Shown: positions 36,744 to 45,867, counted from the first letter of the stretch. The stretch is 64,000 bases of DNA from Methylocaldum sp. 14B (GCF_002005105.1 NZ_MSCV01000032.1:1-64000), one strand, 5' to 3'. Notes: a model not told the origin generated them from the sequence alone. Translations and numbers: made by a program.

Positions 36744-36877
36744 TAGTTGTACTCCAACCGGACGCCTATGCACGGAGGGCAAGACGCGGCGCGGCCTGCG
36801 TTGCCATGACGGCCGTTGAGCGTACTTTTCGTTCCGTTTTCTGCGACGGCCCCAAGTTGATCAGGATTCGTATTCAT
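36743..36877 (-). CDS. 44-residue protein coupled to the permease
   Basis: ATG 36877 has GGAGAGGC upstream. The product opens MNTNPDQLGAVAENG and ends AASCPPCIGVRLEYN, with a CPPC motif. Its stop TAA overlaps the permease ATG. The good ribosome-binding site and the coupling make it a real small gene. Function is unknown; the CPPC motif could bind a metal or take part in thiol chemistry. Confidence 0.5.
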   Translation of the reverse strand: MNTNPDQLGAVAENGTKSTLNGRHGNAGRAASCPPCIGVRLEYN

Positions 36878-37146
36878 AGCCTCTCCTTGTCCATCGCTAA
36901 ACTTCGGTAAGGAATGGGAATTTGGTCTGTAAGTGCGTCCGGGAGATAAAAACGCTCCTCCCCGGACGGCACCTGTTTTGAATTCGACCGGACTTTTTTC
37001 TGAAAGACTTTCCTGTCGGATTGGTGACAAGAAAAAATGAGGCGTGGGGCGATATCACCGATGCCAAGGCCTCTCTATGCCAAAGCGGACTGGCTCCATC
37101 ACGCCGGAAACACCCTAAGGACCGTACAGCCCTCCGCACTTCCGTG

Positions 37147-37536
37147 TTAGGGCGGTACTTTCGTCTTTTCAGCCTTCAAGCGAAGCGTCCAGAGCCGGAT
37201 CCACTGGATCTCGAGCACCACCAGGAGCGCCAAGGCTATGGTTATCAGAATACCCAAGACGGCTCCACCCCCGACCAGCCACGGGAACACCATCAGCTCT
37301 TTCTGCATCATGGCCTCGCACATGGGGCATTGGCCGCCCATGGGCATGGCTGGCATACCCGATGGGCCCTGCCCCATGCCGCCCTGATTCGGCGGGGTCA
37401 GCGGAGAGGGTGGAGTATCCCCGGTCGTTTGGCGGTCCGGAGCCGTCGGCTGCGGCGGTTGATGGATCTGCGCGTTGGCGTAAGAGCCCAGCACTATCCA
37501 TAGGAATACGCTCAAAAGTCTCAGGATTGGACCCAT
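37147..37536 (-). CDS. exported Met/Pro-rich membrane protein
   Basis: From ATG 37536 (AAGGAGAAT upstream) the 129-residue protein has a signal peptide (LLSVFLWIVLGSYANA), a Pro/Gly/Met-rich stretch (GGMGQGPSGMPAMPMGG), a Cys pair in QCPMCEAMM, and a C-terminal membrane helix (GGGAVLGILITIALALLVVL). Met-rich plus CPMC suggests copper binding on the periplasmic side, which is inference. It starts 44 bases past the end of the SPW fusion gene on the same strand. No named family is recognised. Confidence 0.65.
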   Translation of the reverse strand: MGPILRLLSVFLWIVLGSYANAQIHQPPQPTAPDRQTTGDTPPSPLTPPNQGGMGQGPSGMPAMPMGGQCPMCEAMMQKELMVFPWLVGGGAVLGILITIALALLVVLEIQWIRLWTLRLKAEKTKVPP

Positions 37537-37580
37537 TTCATTCTCCTTGATAGGTGGGAGACGGGAAATCTGCTCCTCGC

Positions 37581-40136
37581 TCAGACGATGTATCGGTCCC
37601 AGTTTCCATAATGGTCTTTCACTGGACCGCGGGGGAGGCTGAGGAGAATCAAAAGGCCGCCCGCAACGACCCCCGCCCAGGAGGCGGCCGCGCCGGCCCC
37701 GGTCAGCACCCAGGGGGCGATGATCAGCCATGCGCCGAACAGCCCATTGATGAAGCGCAACGGGCGGGCGACCTCCGCCATGGCGATGATGGCGACGGTC
37801 ACGGCGAGGGCGCCCACCAGGTGGTCGCTGTCGGCCATCTCGCCCCCGGTTCCGAAGATGAGGCGCGTGAACATGAGCCAGATGCCGATCGCGGTGCTCA
37901 ACAGCAGCGTCCAGGGCACCGTGACGCCCCAGGCCATCGCCCGGCCCATCTCCGTAAAAGAAGACGCCTCAAACCCCGGGGATTTGTCCTCGGCCCCGTC
38001 CGGCATGATCCCGCCCCTGAAGAACGTGCTCCAGAACGGCTGGCCCGTCCGGTGGCTGTGGACCAGAAATTGCCCCATGGCCACGAGTTCGTCCAGGGCG
38101 AAGGGGATCATGACGAGCATGGCGAGGGCGGCGACCAGGCATAAGGTGCACCAGGTGCCGATCACGATCGGCTGGATGATGATGAAAACGATGCTGACCA
38201 CCCCCAACGGCACGACCACGATGCCGAACAGCAGCACCATCCAGGGCATGGTGCGCCAGCGGCGCTTGTCGCCCATGAAGCCCATCAGCGCCTCCAGCAT
38301 ATAGGTGAGCGCCCCCAGCCCGGCGTCCGGGACCGGCCAGGCGCGGGAGACGTCCGAGGTGATGATTTGTTCGGTGCCTCTGCCGAAGAAGGGGTCCCAG
38401 GCGGCGCCGATATGGCCCATCTGATAGGCGGCGAGATAACGGGCGATGAAAAAGCCGACGAACGCCAGGGCGATGATGGGCAAGCGCTGGAGCCAGGTCG
38501 AGGGGCAATAGCTCCAGCCGGGCGGGATGTCCGGGCCCGCCATCATCGCCTCCATGCTCATACCCGGCATCTCGGGGATCAGGATGGCGAAAGCGATCAC
38601 GAGCGCCCCGACCAGGGTGTCGTTCAGATAGGCCGCGGGGCTCGGCGTCCAGAAGACGAGCGGGGCGGACAGGAGCCAGAGGCCGACGAAGACATTGGCC
38701 CATTGCGCCCACCCGTAGCGCGCCGACAGGGAGAGGGCGCCGAAGGCCAGGAGGAGCAGGCCGCTCAGCCCGTCGCTCCAGGCCAGGGCCGTGTTGCGGA
38801 GCGCCGGCGGCGGCAGATCCCGTTCGACCGTGACCCGCAGAGCCTCGGGGCCCACCTCCGGGTCGAGGTAGCCCAGCGTGAAGGGACTCGCGATCAGCCA
38901 CAGGCCGAGCGCCATGATGGCGAAGTGCACCCAGAGCGTCATCCGGCGATGCGCGTGCATTATCTCCATATGCTCGCGCATCGCCTGATCGGGCACGGCG
39001 GTCGTCAGCGCCCGCCCTTCACCCTCGGCGGCGGGTTCCTGCCCGGGAGCGACTTCCGATCGGGACCGGTCCGCCGCCTTTTCCAGCCCGGCGGGAGCTG
39101 GGAGCTCGTTTTCCCGGTACCATCCGAGCGGATCGGCCTTGAGGGCGGCGATCATTTTCGGAAGCGTGGTGCGCAGCCTGCGCTTCGGTGTCCAGTCGAG
39201 AAGCGCGCGGGCGCGGCCGATGTCGAGCTCGTAATGATCGTCGGCGCGGTCGACCATCCACGGCTTAATGAAATGTTCCTCTCCCGGCGCGAGGTCCCGC
39301 AACCAGGCCCCGGCTTTCGCCAAGGGTTTGGGTACGGCACGGGTTTCCCACGCCTCGCCGTGGACGAGCCGGCCGATCTCGCGCTGCAGTTCGTCATAGC
39401 TCATCGTCTCGGGCTCGCCGAGCAGCAGCACCAGTTCGGGCGGCAGCCGGCGGCGGCGCTCCACGAGTCGGACGAGGGCGTTCACCAGGTCGTCAAGATG
39501 CAGGAAGGACTGGCCATGGGACATCTCGCCGGCGAAGACATGGCCGACCAGTCGGCGTTCGTAGATGCGTTGGATCTGGTGGGCGAGCACCGGAGCATGG
39601 CACAGGTCGTCATAGACGCCGGCGATGCGCAGCAGCACGATGGGAATCGCGCCGTGCTGGGCGCGAATGACCTTTTCGGCCTCGACCTTCGATTTCGGAT
39701 AATCCCACTTTGGATCGAGCGGCCAGTCCTCCTGGATGGGCTGATCGGGCTGCGTGGGAGCATAGACGAGCATGGTGCTTGAATAGATGAACTGCTCCAC
39801 CTGGAACGAGCGAAGGCCGCGCAGCAGGCGCTCGGTGCCGCGGACGGTGATCTCCTCGTATTTCGGGCTCGGCTCTCCGGAGAAATCATAATAAGCGGCC
39901 AAGTGAATGACCGAAGCGATGCGCTCGCCGTGCCAGTGGCGCACGCTCTGGAATGCCTCCTGCACGCTCTCCTCAGAGGAGATATCGACACAGACGCAGT
40001 CGGCGATCGGGGGTGGATGGGGTGGTCCAGGCTGATCGAAACCAACGATACGGAAACATTTGGCGAGCGCCTCGATGAGCGCGCTGCCAATGAAGCCGGT
40101 GGGTCCGGTCACAATTACCACGTCTCGGTCGTCCAT
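37581..40136 (-). CDS. fusion protein: NAD-dependent epimerase + SPW repeats + VKOR-like domain
   Basis: The 851-residue protein joins several modules. Residues 1-340 form an extended SDR (epimerase/dehydratase) domain with TGPTGFIGSALIEAL and the active-site YPKSK motif. After a hydrophilic linker comes a membrane part with SPW-type repeats (GLWLIASPFTLGY and GLWLLSAPLVFW). Then follows a VKOR-like stretch with GTWCTLCLVAALAM (CxxC), and further SPW-like helices near the end (AWLIIAPWVLTGAGA). VKOR-type proteins oxidise thiols for disulfide formation. The joint function is unknown. A fragment of its 3' end is found at 32251-32344. Confidence 0.82.
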   Translation of the reverse strand: MDDRDVVIVTGPTGFIGSALIEALAKCFRIVGFDQPGPPHPPPIADCVCVDISSEESVQEAFQSVRHWHGERIASVIHLAAYYDFSGEPSPKYEEITVRGTERLLRGLRSFQVEQFIYSSTMLVYAPTQPDQPIQEDWPLDPKWDYPKSKVEAEKVIRAQHGAIPIVLLRIAGVYDDLCHAPVLAHQIQRIYERRLVGHVFAGEMSHGQSFLHLDDLVNALVRLVERRRRLPPELVLLLGEPETMSYDELQREIGRLVHGEAWETRAVPKPLAKAGAWLRDLAPGEEHFIKPWMVDRADDHYELDIGRARALLDWTPKRRLRTTLPKMIAALKADPLGWYRENELPAPAGLEKAADRSRSEVAPGQEPAAEGEGRALTTAVPDQAMREHMEIMHAHRRMTLWVHFAIMALGLWLIASPFTLGYLDPEVGPEALRVTVERDLPPPALRNTALAWSDGLSGLLLLAFGALSLSARYGWAQWANVFVGLWLLSAPLVFWTPSPAAYLNDTLVGALVIAFAILIPEMPGMSMEAMMAGPDIPPGWSYCPSTWLQRLPIIALAFVGFFIARYLAAYQMGHIGAAWDPFFGRGTEQIITSDVSRAWPVPDAGLGALTYMLEALMGFMGDKRRWRTMPWMVLLFGIVVVPLGVVSIVFIIIQPIVIGTWCTLCLVAALAMLVMIPFALDELVAMGQFLVHSHRTGQPFWSTFFRGGIMPDGAEDKSPGFEASSFTEMGRAMAWGVTVPWTLLLSTAIGIWLMFTRLIFGTGGEMADSDHLVGALAVTVAIIAMAEVARPLRFINGLFGAWLIIAPWVLTGAGAAASWAGVVAGGLLILLSLPRGPVKDHYGNWDRYIV

Positions 40137-40229
40137 CAGCCACTCTCCCTGCTCTGCGCTTACGGCTTACTCGAAGCGGTATTCCACCAAAAGCTGTCGA
40201 CCAGGCATCGTCTTGTTCCTCATTTACTT

Positions 40230-40448
40230 CTACTTCGAACGGCGAAGATCACGACCGCCGTAATTACTTCGAACGGCGAGGATCACGACCGCCGTAATGA
40301 GTGCAATCAAAATCAGCAGGCCAGCCAGCGTAGCGATGGGAGCGCCCATCATGCCGCCCATCATCATGCCGTGCATCAGCGCCATCCCGAGCAGAACAAT
40401 GATCGCCAGCGCACCGATCACGGCGAGCACCATCACTACGATATTCAT
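40230..40448 (-). CDS. small Met-rich membrane protein
   Basis: The 72-residue protein has two hydrophobic segments (MVLAVIGALAIIVLLGMAL and IATLAGLLILIALITAVVIL) linked by a Met/Gly-rich turn (MHGMMMGGMMGAP), then a basic tail (RSNYGGRDLRRSK). The tail is within the 34-bp tandem duplication, so it may have been extended recently. Similar Met-rich mini-proteins occur near copper genes. It is separate from the epimerase fusion gene by 90 bases on the same strand. Function is unknown. Confidence 0.55.
   Translation of the reverse strand: MNIVVMVLAVIGALAIIVLLGMALMHGMMMGGMMGAPIATLAGLLILIALITAVVILAVRSNYGGRDLRRSK
40232..40299. repeat. 34-bp tandem duplication
   Basis: Units 40232-40265 and 40266-40299 are nearly identical (differences: AAG/AGG in the middle and the last base). 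Each contains ACTTCGAACGGCGA and ends in GACCGCCGTAAT. The duplication covers the end of the small membrane protein gene read leftward, repeating its last codons and changing its C terminus. Confidence 0.9.
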
Positions 40449-40547
40449 GCGCGTCAGCTTTTTCAGACTTTGGCATCACCATCCCGGACGGAATTTCATC
40501 CGCCTTCTTTTTTGGAAAGAGGCCCTCAATGAAAGTTCGTCGGGAAC

Positions 40548-41159
40548 TCAAGGCCTCTTTAAGACGCTGGCGCAAGCTGTTTTGGAAATCGGGCGTGCAC
40601 GGAAGCGTCGCAGTACACCGCTGGCTTCGCGGTCGGAGGAGTCGATCCGGAAACCCGCCGCCTCGACGGCCGCCTCGGTCTCCCGGTTGGGACGGCAGCC
40701 GCCACTGACATAGGTCCAGAGTGGTTGAATGTGGTCCTGGAACTTGGCCCAGAACGGCCGATTGGAGCGCACATGTTCCAGCATCTGCAACCGGCCTCCC
40801 TCACGAAGGACCCGCCGGATTTCGCGCAGTCCCTGTGCAGGATCCTCCACGCTGCAAAAGACAAGGCTGCTGACCACGGTATCGAAGGTCCCGGCCCGAA
40901 ACGGCAGGGCCTCCACCCGAGCGGCGACCAAAGGGATATGGGGCGCCCGCCGCCGAGCGCGCACCAAAGACCGCGGGTCGGGGTCCAGCCCAACCACGGC
41001 AACCCCGGGCGGGTAGAGCGGCAGGTTGCGGCCGGTGCCGCAGCCCACCTCCAACGTGCACCCACGGGCGGTTCGTACCAAGGCACGGCGCCAGCGCGCG
41101 AAGCCCAGTCCGTCGGCCAGGCTCATGAATCCATCGTACAGCCACGGAATGTGCTCCAC
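40548..41159 (-). CDS. class I SAM-dependent methyltransferase
   Basis: From a GTG at 41159 (start uncertain, no strong ribosome-binding site) the 203-residue protein opens VEHIPWLYDGFMSLADGLG. It has motif I LEVGCGTGRNLPLYP, then VGLDPDP, and motif IV/V with FDTVVSSLVFCSVEDPAQGL, typical of the Methyltransf_11 group. Relatives act on phospholipids or quinones, but the substrate is not known. It lies between two small Met-rich membrane protein genes, which may be coincidental. Confidence 0.82.
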   Translation of the reverse strand: MEHIPWLYDGFMSLADGLGFARWRRALVRTARGCTLEVGCGTGRNLPLYPPGVAVVGLDPDPRSLVRARRRAPHIPLVAARVEALPFRAGTFDTVVSSLVFCSVEDPAQGLREIRRVLREGGRLQMLEHVRSNRPFWAKFQDHIQPLWTYVSGGCRPNRETEAAVEAAGFRIDSSDREASGVLRRFRARPISKTACASVLKRP

Positions 41160-41254
41160 ACCGCGCCAACGTGCGCACGCTCCAACGGCTAGAGAGTGCT
41201 TCGCTGAATGACGAAATGCCACGATCTTTGGCCTGTGAAACGCACGGGGTTTCG

Positions 41255-41371
41255 CTATGTCCGCAATAATTTGACGATGACTACGGCAAGCAGGACGATC
41301 AGCAGAAGGCCCACGATCGTCCAAACGAGCATGCCGCCTCCCATCATTCCGTCCATCATTCCATTACGCAT
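41255..41371 (-). CDS. 38-residue Met-rich single-span membrane protein
   Basis: On the minus strand GGAGG is followed by GTGATG. From the ATG at 41371 the product is MRNGMMDGMMGGGMLVW followed by TIVGLLLIVLLAVVIV and KLLRT. A Met/Gly-rich head and one membrane helix resemble the protein at 40230-40448. The strong ribosome-binding site supports translation. Perhaps a copper-related miniprotein, by analogy only. Confidence 0.55.
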   Translation of the reverse strand: MRNGMMDGMMGGGMLVWTIVGLLLIVLLAVVIVKLLRT

Positions 41372-41459
41372 CACGGTGAGGTCCTCCGTTCCATGTCGGC
41401 TTCCGGATTGGCTCTTCGATCAGAATCCTACCTTTTGGATTTCCGGCTTACTGGGGCGT

Positions 41460-42287
41460 TCAATTCGTGGCGGAGGACTCTGGGTCGGCTTCGAAGGCCG
41501 CGATCCAGCCCTCGGTCAGCCAATGGGCCAGAAAACCAGCGGCCGTCGCGGCGACGTTCTCCGCTGGCAGTCGATCACACAAGCCCTCGCAGACCTCGGC
41601 GAAGTGCAAGCCCTGATACAGGGCATCGAAGGCCTGAGCTTCGGACAAATTCAAATTCCGGAAAAACAGCTTGAGATCGGACCGCCAGACGATCCAGGTT
41701 TGAGGGGAATCGAGCGCTTCGAAGGGCGGCGGGGAGGCCTTTTGATTCAGTGCCTGCCAGACTTCCGGGATGTTGAAGCGGAGCTTGACACGGCGTAAGG
41801 CCGGATGAAAACGGAGCCGCAGGTCGGGCCAGCGGGCCGCCGGCAGCGCGGCCAGGGCTTCGGGCGAGACGGCCGGGGCTTCCGCCGCGTCGAAGGCTTC
41901 GCTGAGCGCCCACTCGAACGCCGCCAGTTCGGCCAGCTCGGGGCGCTCCCGATACTCCGAATCGTCCTGCAAGAACCGGCCGAGGTGTCGGCCGAACCAG
42001 CGGATGGACGCGGAGCGCGAGGGATGGGCCTCCGCATAGGTCCGCCCCAGATGGGCGAAATCATTCTCGCCCAGCAGCGCCCGGAGCGCGGGATAATCGG
42101 CCGCCAGCGCCTCAACGAGACGCAGCCGGTAGGCTTCGGCGTAGACTTCGGCGCGCTGCGCCCCGGAGGCTCGGCCATCGTCCCGGAAGGCCGCGGGCGG
42201 ATTAGCGCTCGGGTTCAGCAGGTACGCCTGAAAGCGGCGCTGGAGTTCCGCCAAGCTGGATGTCGGCCGGCTCGGGTGACGGTTCAT
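41460..42287 (-). CDS. BufC/HvfC-like MNIO partner protein (DUF2063)
   Basis: The 275-residue protein has the DUF2063 N-terminal domain ([34 protein letters not shown]) and the typical [11 protein letters not shown] block, then a C-terminal helical part. Family members bind the precursor peptide and present it to the MNIO enzyme. Its start overlaps the stop of the MNIO gene by four bases, so the two enzymes are made together. It is the last gene of the bufferin-type operon read from right to left. Confidence 0.88.
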   Translation of the reverse strand: MNRHPSRPTSSLAELQRRFQAYLLNPSANPPAAFRDDGRASGAQRAEVYAEAYRLRLVEALAADYPALRALLGENDFAHLGRTYAEAHPSRSASIRWFGRHLGRFLQDDSEYRERPELAELAAFEWALSEAFDAAEAPAVSPEALAALPAARWPDLRLRFHPALRRVKLRFNIPEVWQALNQKASPPPFEALDSPQTWIVWRSDLKLFFRNLNLSEAQAFDALYQGLHFAEVCEGLCDRLPAENVAATAAGFLAHWLTEGWIAAFEADPESSATN

Positions 42288-43129
42288 GCCGCCTCCCGCA
42301 TCGCCTGCTCGCCGATGCGCCGCGCCCGGTTCAATTCTTTCATCAACACTTCCAGGGGCGGAATGTCGTCATCCCGCTCGATCATGGTCGAGACGGTTCC
42401 GAAGCGGACTGCGGCCGCTTCGTACAGCCCCCAGACCTCATCGATCACGGTACGGTCGTGGGTGTCGATGAGGAGATCGCCGCGATCGAAATGGCCCGCC
42501 AGGTGAAACTGCCAGACCCGCTTCTCCGGAACATGGTTCAGATAGTCGTAAGGGTCAAAGCCGTGGTTGCGGGCGCTCACGTAGATATTGTTGAGGTCGA
42601 GGAGAATCAGGCAGTCCGCCGTCTCAGCCACCCCCGCGAGGAATTCCCATTCGCTCATTTCGGAATCGGCATAGCTCACGTAGCTGGACACATTCTCCAG
42701 CAGAATCCGCCGCCCGAGGAACTCCTGGACCTGTCCGACCCGGTGGACCACGTGGTCCAGCGCCTCCTCCGTGTAGGGCAGGGGCAGGAGATCGTGCAGA
42801 TTGAGGCCGTCGACGCCGGTCCAGCACAGGTGATCGGAAATCCACACGGGTTCGATGCGATCCGCCAGCGCCTTAACCTGGTGCAGGTAGTCGAAATTCA
42901 AGGGATCGGTGCCGCCGATGGACAGGGAAACGCCATGCATGACGATGGGGTAATCGGCGCGAATCCGCTCCAGGTAATGAAGGGGTTTGCCGCCCTCCAC
43001 CAGATAGTTTTCGGTGAGGATCTCGAACCAGTCCACCGTGGGCTGTCCTTGGAGGATGGCTTCGTAATGCTCCTTGCGGAGCCCTAAGCCAAAGCCGAGG
43101 AAGGGTCTTGCTTTTGGGGGCGTGTTCAC
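42284..43129 (-). CDS. MNIO-family (DUF692) multinuclear iron oxidase, BufB-like
   Basis: The 281-residue protein is a TIM-barrel iron oxidase that converts cysteines in a peptide precursor to heterocycles, typically producing copper-binding peptides. [15 protein letters not shown] and [20 protein letters not shown] open the protein; the metal ligands lie in the conserved strings [39 protein letters not shown] and FHLAGH. Overlaps of four bases occur with the CDF gene upstream and the DUF2063 gene downstream. The probable substrate is the Cys-rich protein at 43966-44250. Confidence 0.92.
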   Translation of the reverse strand: MNTPPKARPFLGFGLGLRKEHYEAILQGQPTVDWFEILTENYLVEGGKPLHYLERIRADYPIVMHGVSLSIGGTDPLNFDYLHQVKALADRIEPVWISDHLCWTGVDGLNLHDLLPLPYTEEALDHVVHRVGQVQEFLGRRILLENVSSYVSYADSEMSEWEFLAGVAETADCLILLDLNNIYVSARNHGFDPYDYLNHVPEKRVWQFHLAGHFDRGDLLIDTHDRTVIDEVWGLYEAAAVRFGTVSTMIERDDDIPPLEVLMKELNRARRIGEQAMREAA

Positions 43130-43803
43130 GGCGCCGTTCCTCTTCGACGGACGGTTACCGATCTCATGATTTGGGGAGATAGCGTGGATGGTGCACGCAG
43201 TGCTCGAATGGACTGCCGCAAGACACTGAACGCAGAACTAAGGAACAGGCTTGCAATGAGACTTCCAACAACAATATCCGGCCAGCGCGAGGCGAGCAGG
43301 TAGCTACCGGCCGCGGCCAGCAAGACACTGACGTTGGCTATAAGATCATTTCTGGAGCACAGCCATGTAGAACGCATGTTGAGGTTGTCGCCCCGGTGAC
43401 GGTAGAGCAGGAAGAAACAAACAAGATTTGCAGCAAGCGCCACCCCACCGATGGCGCCCATCGTCTCCACCCCCGGCATAATGGGATGAAGCGCTTTATA
43501 GGCAGCTTCCCCCAACACACCGAGGCCGAAGGCGAGCATGAAACTGCCCTTCGCGAGAGCCGCACCCGCCTGCCAACGCGCCGAACGTGCCAGCACAAAA
43601 AGGCTGAACCCATACACCAAGGCATCACCAAACATGTCAAGAGCGTCGGCGAGAAGCGAGGTGGAGTGAGCCAGCAGCCCCGCCCAGCCCTCTACGAAGA
43701 ACATCGCGACATTGATCATGAGCACGATCCACAGCACGCGCCCGTGATTCGCCGCGCGCAGGGCGACTATCTCGCAGCTTTTATCTTCACAGCAATTTGT
43801 CAT
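43126..43803 (-). CDS. CDF-family cation efflux protein
   Basis: From the internal ATG at 43803 ([11 protein letters not shown]) the protein has 225 residues and six membrane helices. [20 protein letters not shown] carries the metal-site residues typical of cation diffusion facilitators. A Cys-rich N terminus (CCEDKSC) precedes them. The cytosolic C-terminal domain of most CDF proteins is short or missing. It overlaps the MNIO gene by four bases, an unusual insertion into a bufferin operon, and probably exports Zn, Co or another divalent metal. Confidence 0.85.
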   Translation of the reverse strand: MTNCCEDKSCEIVALRAANHGRVLWIVLMINVAMFFVEGWAGLLAHSTSLLADALDMFGDALVYGFSLFVLARSARWQAGAALAKGSFMLAFGLGVLGEAAYKALHPIMPGVETMGAIGGVALAANLVCFFLLYRHRGDNLNMRSTWLCSRNDLIANVSVLLAAAGSYLLASRWPDIVVGSLIASLFLSSAFSVLRQSIRALRAPSTLSPQIMRSVTVRRRGTAP

Positions 43804-43965
43804 TTCTAACCCTAACCAGAGCACCAGTTTCCGCGTTTTCTGACACGTTCGCGCGGCTCTCTATGACCTTGGTCTGACAGGTCAGCCCTTAACGTATGAT
43901 TTCCCCATTTCCTCTACCAACCCAGAAAAGAGCACCGGACTCCGTGAAGAGCCCGGCGCCCCGCC

Positions 43966-44250
43966 TCAGCTTTGCTGGAGTTTGCCGCCCTTGGCCTTGC
44001 ATTCCTCCTTCGTGGCGGTGGTGAGAAAGCCTTTGCCCTTGCAGGAATTCTGTCCCTTGCAGGCGTTGGTGGCGGTTCTGCATTCCGACTGCCCTTTGCA
44101 GGCATTGATGCCGTAGCACTGCACCTTCGCCTCTTCGGCGGCTTTACCTTTCTCTTTACCCGTTTCGGCCGCCTGGACGAGCCCGCCGGCGAACAGCGCC
44201 GCGGCGGCGGTGGCCAGCAAGGCGCCGGAAGTCTTGGAAAATTGAGCCAT
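43966..44250 (-). CDS. Cys-rich secreted precursor peptide (bufferin/BufA-like)
   Basis: The 94-residue precursor has a signal peptide (ALLATAAAALFAGGLVQA) and a mature Cys-rich part: VQCYGINACKGQSECRTATN then ACKGQNSCKGKGF and EECKAKGG, giving six Cys in regular spacing. This matches the BufA1 (BUF_6/12) pattern; the Cys residues are converted by the MNIO enzyme downstream to thiooxazole-type copper ligands in studied cases. A ribosome-binding site (AGGAGACATC) precedes the ATG. It is the first gene of the operon, about 160 bases before the CDF gene. Confidence 0.88.
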   Translation of the reverse strand: MAQFSKTSGALLATAAAALFAGGLVQAAETGKEKGKAAEEAKVQCYGINACKGQSECRTATNACKGQNSCKGKGFLTTATKEECKAKGGKLQQS

Positions 44251-44399
44251 GGTCGATGTCTCCTGTGTATGTTGGGGATGTTTCCTTAAGGGTTGAGGTC
44301 CGCTTCCCGGACGAGGCCATCTTACCGCGAGCGTGCCGAACGGATCGACCCTGGCCGCCGTCGGAGTCGGTCGACGCTTCCGAGCGGATGCGGTGATTC

Positions 44400-45452
44400 T
44401 TAATGACCGTGCCGATGGTGTGCATCCGGGAAATGGGCATGGGCGTGAGTCAGCGGTTCATGGCGGTGCCGATGACTGTGTTTGGTGCCGGGCAAGAGGG
44501 ATTCATCGTGTGGGTGCCGATGATGCTCATTGTGGACATGCTCATGCGCGTGTTCCATCGCCTCATGGGTGTGTTCGTGGCGGTGCCGCTCGGTCAGGTG
44601 CAGCCAAACACCGAAAGCCATGAGCCCTCCGGCGATCCACAAGCGCCCGCTGACCGGTTCGCCGAGGAGTGGAATCGAGAGCATGGCAGCGAAGAACGGC
44701 GCGACCGAGAAATAGGCGCCGGTTCGGGCAGTGCCCAGGTGACGCAGGCCCACCACGAACAGGCTCAGGCTGACGCCGTAGGCCAGCCAGCCGACTAGCA
44801 GGGCGCCGGCGAGTTCTGGCAGCGGTGGCCAGGCCGTTCCCAGCAGAAAGGCCAGCGCCAGGTTCATGCCGCCCGCCGTCAAGCCCTTGATCGAGGCGAT
44901 CCAGGTCGCATCGGCCAGCGACACCTTGCGGGTCAGATTGTTGTCGATGCCCCAGGCCAGGCAGGCGCTCACCACGGCCAACACAGGCCAAAACCCCGAG
45001 AACCGGGCGTCCCCCGGCCAACTCAGCACGACCGCCCCAAGAACGATCGCGGTCATGCCCAGCGCGATGCGCCGGTCGAAATTCTCCCGGAAGGCGAACC
45101 AGGCCAACAGCGCGGTGAATACACCCTCGGCGTTGAGCAGCAGCGAAGCGCCCGACGCCGGCAGGCCCGCCAGTCCGAGCATCAACAGCACCGGCCCGAC
45201 GACACCGCCCGCCAGGATCGCACCGGCCAGCCAGAACCATTCGCCGGGGGCCGGCTTCACGCCGGGCGAACGACGGGCCCAACGATATACGCTCAGCCCG
45301 AGTCCGGACCCCAGGTAGAGCAAGGCTGCCAAGAGCCATGGGCTCACTTCGGACAGCAGCCCCTTCGCGAGCGGCGTGCCGGCGCCGAACAACAGGGCCG
45401 CCGTGAGAGCGGCCGATACGCCGGGTTGTCGTAATCGGTACGGACGATTCAT
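44400..45452 (-). CDS. EamA-family transporter with His-rich C-terminal tail
   Basis: The 350-residue protein has ten membrane helices in two EamA repeats (first GAGTPLAKGLL, second SACLAWGIDNNLTRKV). After residue 288 comes a cytosolic tail with over 20 His in short runs (ERHRHEHTHEAMEHAHEHVH and so on, ending HRHGH). The tail should bind Ni, Co, Zn or Cu. DMT-type exporters act on amino acids or nucleotide sugars; a His-rich tail suggests metal export or metal sensing. It stands next to the bufferin operon, on the same strand. Confidence 0.88.
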   Translation of the reverse strand: MNRPYRLRQPGVSAALTAALLFGAGTPLAKGLLSEVSPWLLAALLYLGSGLGLSVYRWARRSPGVKPAPGEWFWLAGAILAGGVVGPVLLMLGLAGLPASGASLLLNAEGVFTALLAWFAFRENFDRRIALGMTAIVLGAVVLSWPGDARFSGFWPVLAVVSACLAWGIDNNLTRKVSLADATWIASIKGLTAGGMNLALAFLLGTAWPPLPELAGALLVGWLAYGVSLSLFVVGLRHLGTARTGAYFSVAPFFAAMLSIPLLGEPVSGRLWIAGGLMAFGVWLHLTERHRHEHTHEAMEHAHEHVHNEHHRHPHDESLLPGTKHSHRHRHEPLTHAHAHFPDAHHRHGH

Positions 45453-45573
45453 TTCTAGCCTCGCTTCTTCTCGTTCATCACTTCCCTCCGTTCAGACCGA
45501 ATGATGCATCGTGGCACAGTCGACCGACTTCAAACAGGAGTTGAACCGTTCCATCCAACACCATCTGATGTAG

Positions 45574-45867
45574 GCTATCAAACCAATTCGTTTTCGACGG
45601 GGCCTCTTCACCCATGTTGGCGACAAGGCGACCTTCGAAACCCTGCAAGCGAGTTTCGGTCTTGCCGATCCGGCCTTGAACCGGATCGGCGCCCTCATGC
45701 GCTGCCTCGATGCCGGGGGGATTCGCCCGGCCGGGACTAGCGGTATCGTACGGGTGTTGGTGGACTTGCAGGAAACGATCCCCGAAGACGACCGCCTGTT
45801 CGAACTGGCCTCGGGCGTGTTCAATGAGTTGTACGCAGCCTTTCGCAAAAGGAGTCAGAAGCAATGA
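45574..45867 (+). pseudogene. ChrB-like domain fragment
   Basis: The open frame (no start before ATG 45676) reads THVGDKATFETLQASFGLAD followed by PALNRIGALMRCLDAGG and ends with a helix LFELASGVFNELYAAFRKR. These are features of the C-terminal domain of the ChrB chromate-resistance regulator. The N-terminal half is missing, and a TAG closes the frame at 45571. The stop overlaps the next gene's start (ATGA), so it was once part of that operon. Confidence 0.6.

Noticed and set aside
38367-39782. 471-codon open frame on the plus strand opposite the epimerase fusion gene
   Set aside because: Antisense shadow; the minus-strand frame has clear domains, this one none.
45478-45864. 128-codon minus-strand frame upstream of the beta-propeller gene
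   Set aside because: It is antisense to the ChrB-like fragment, which has recognisable family pattern.
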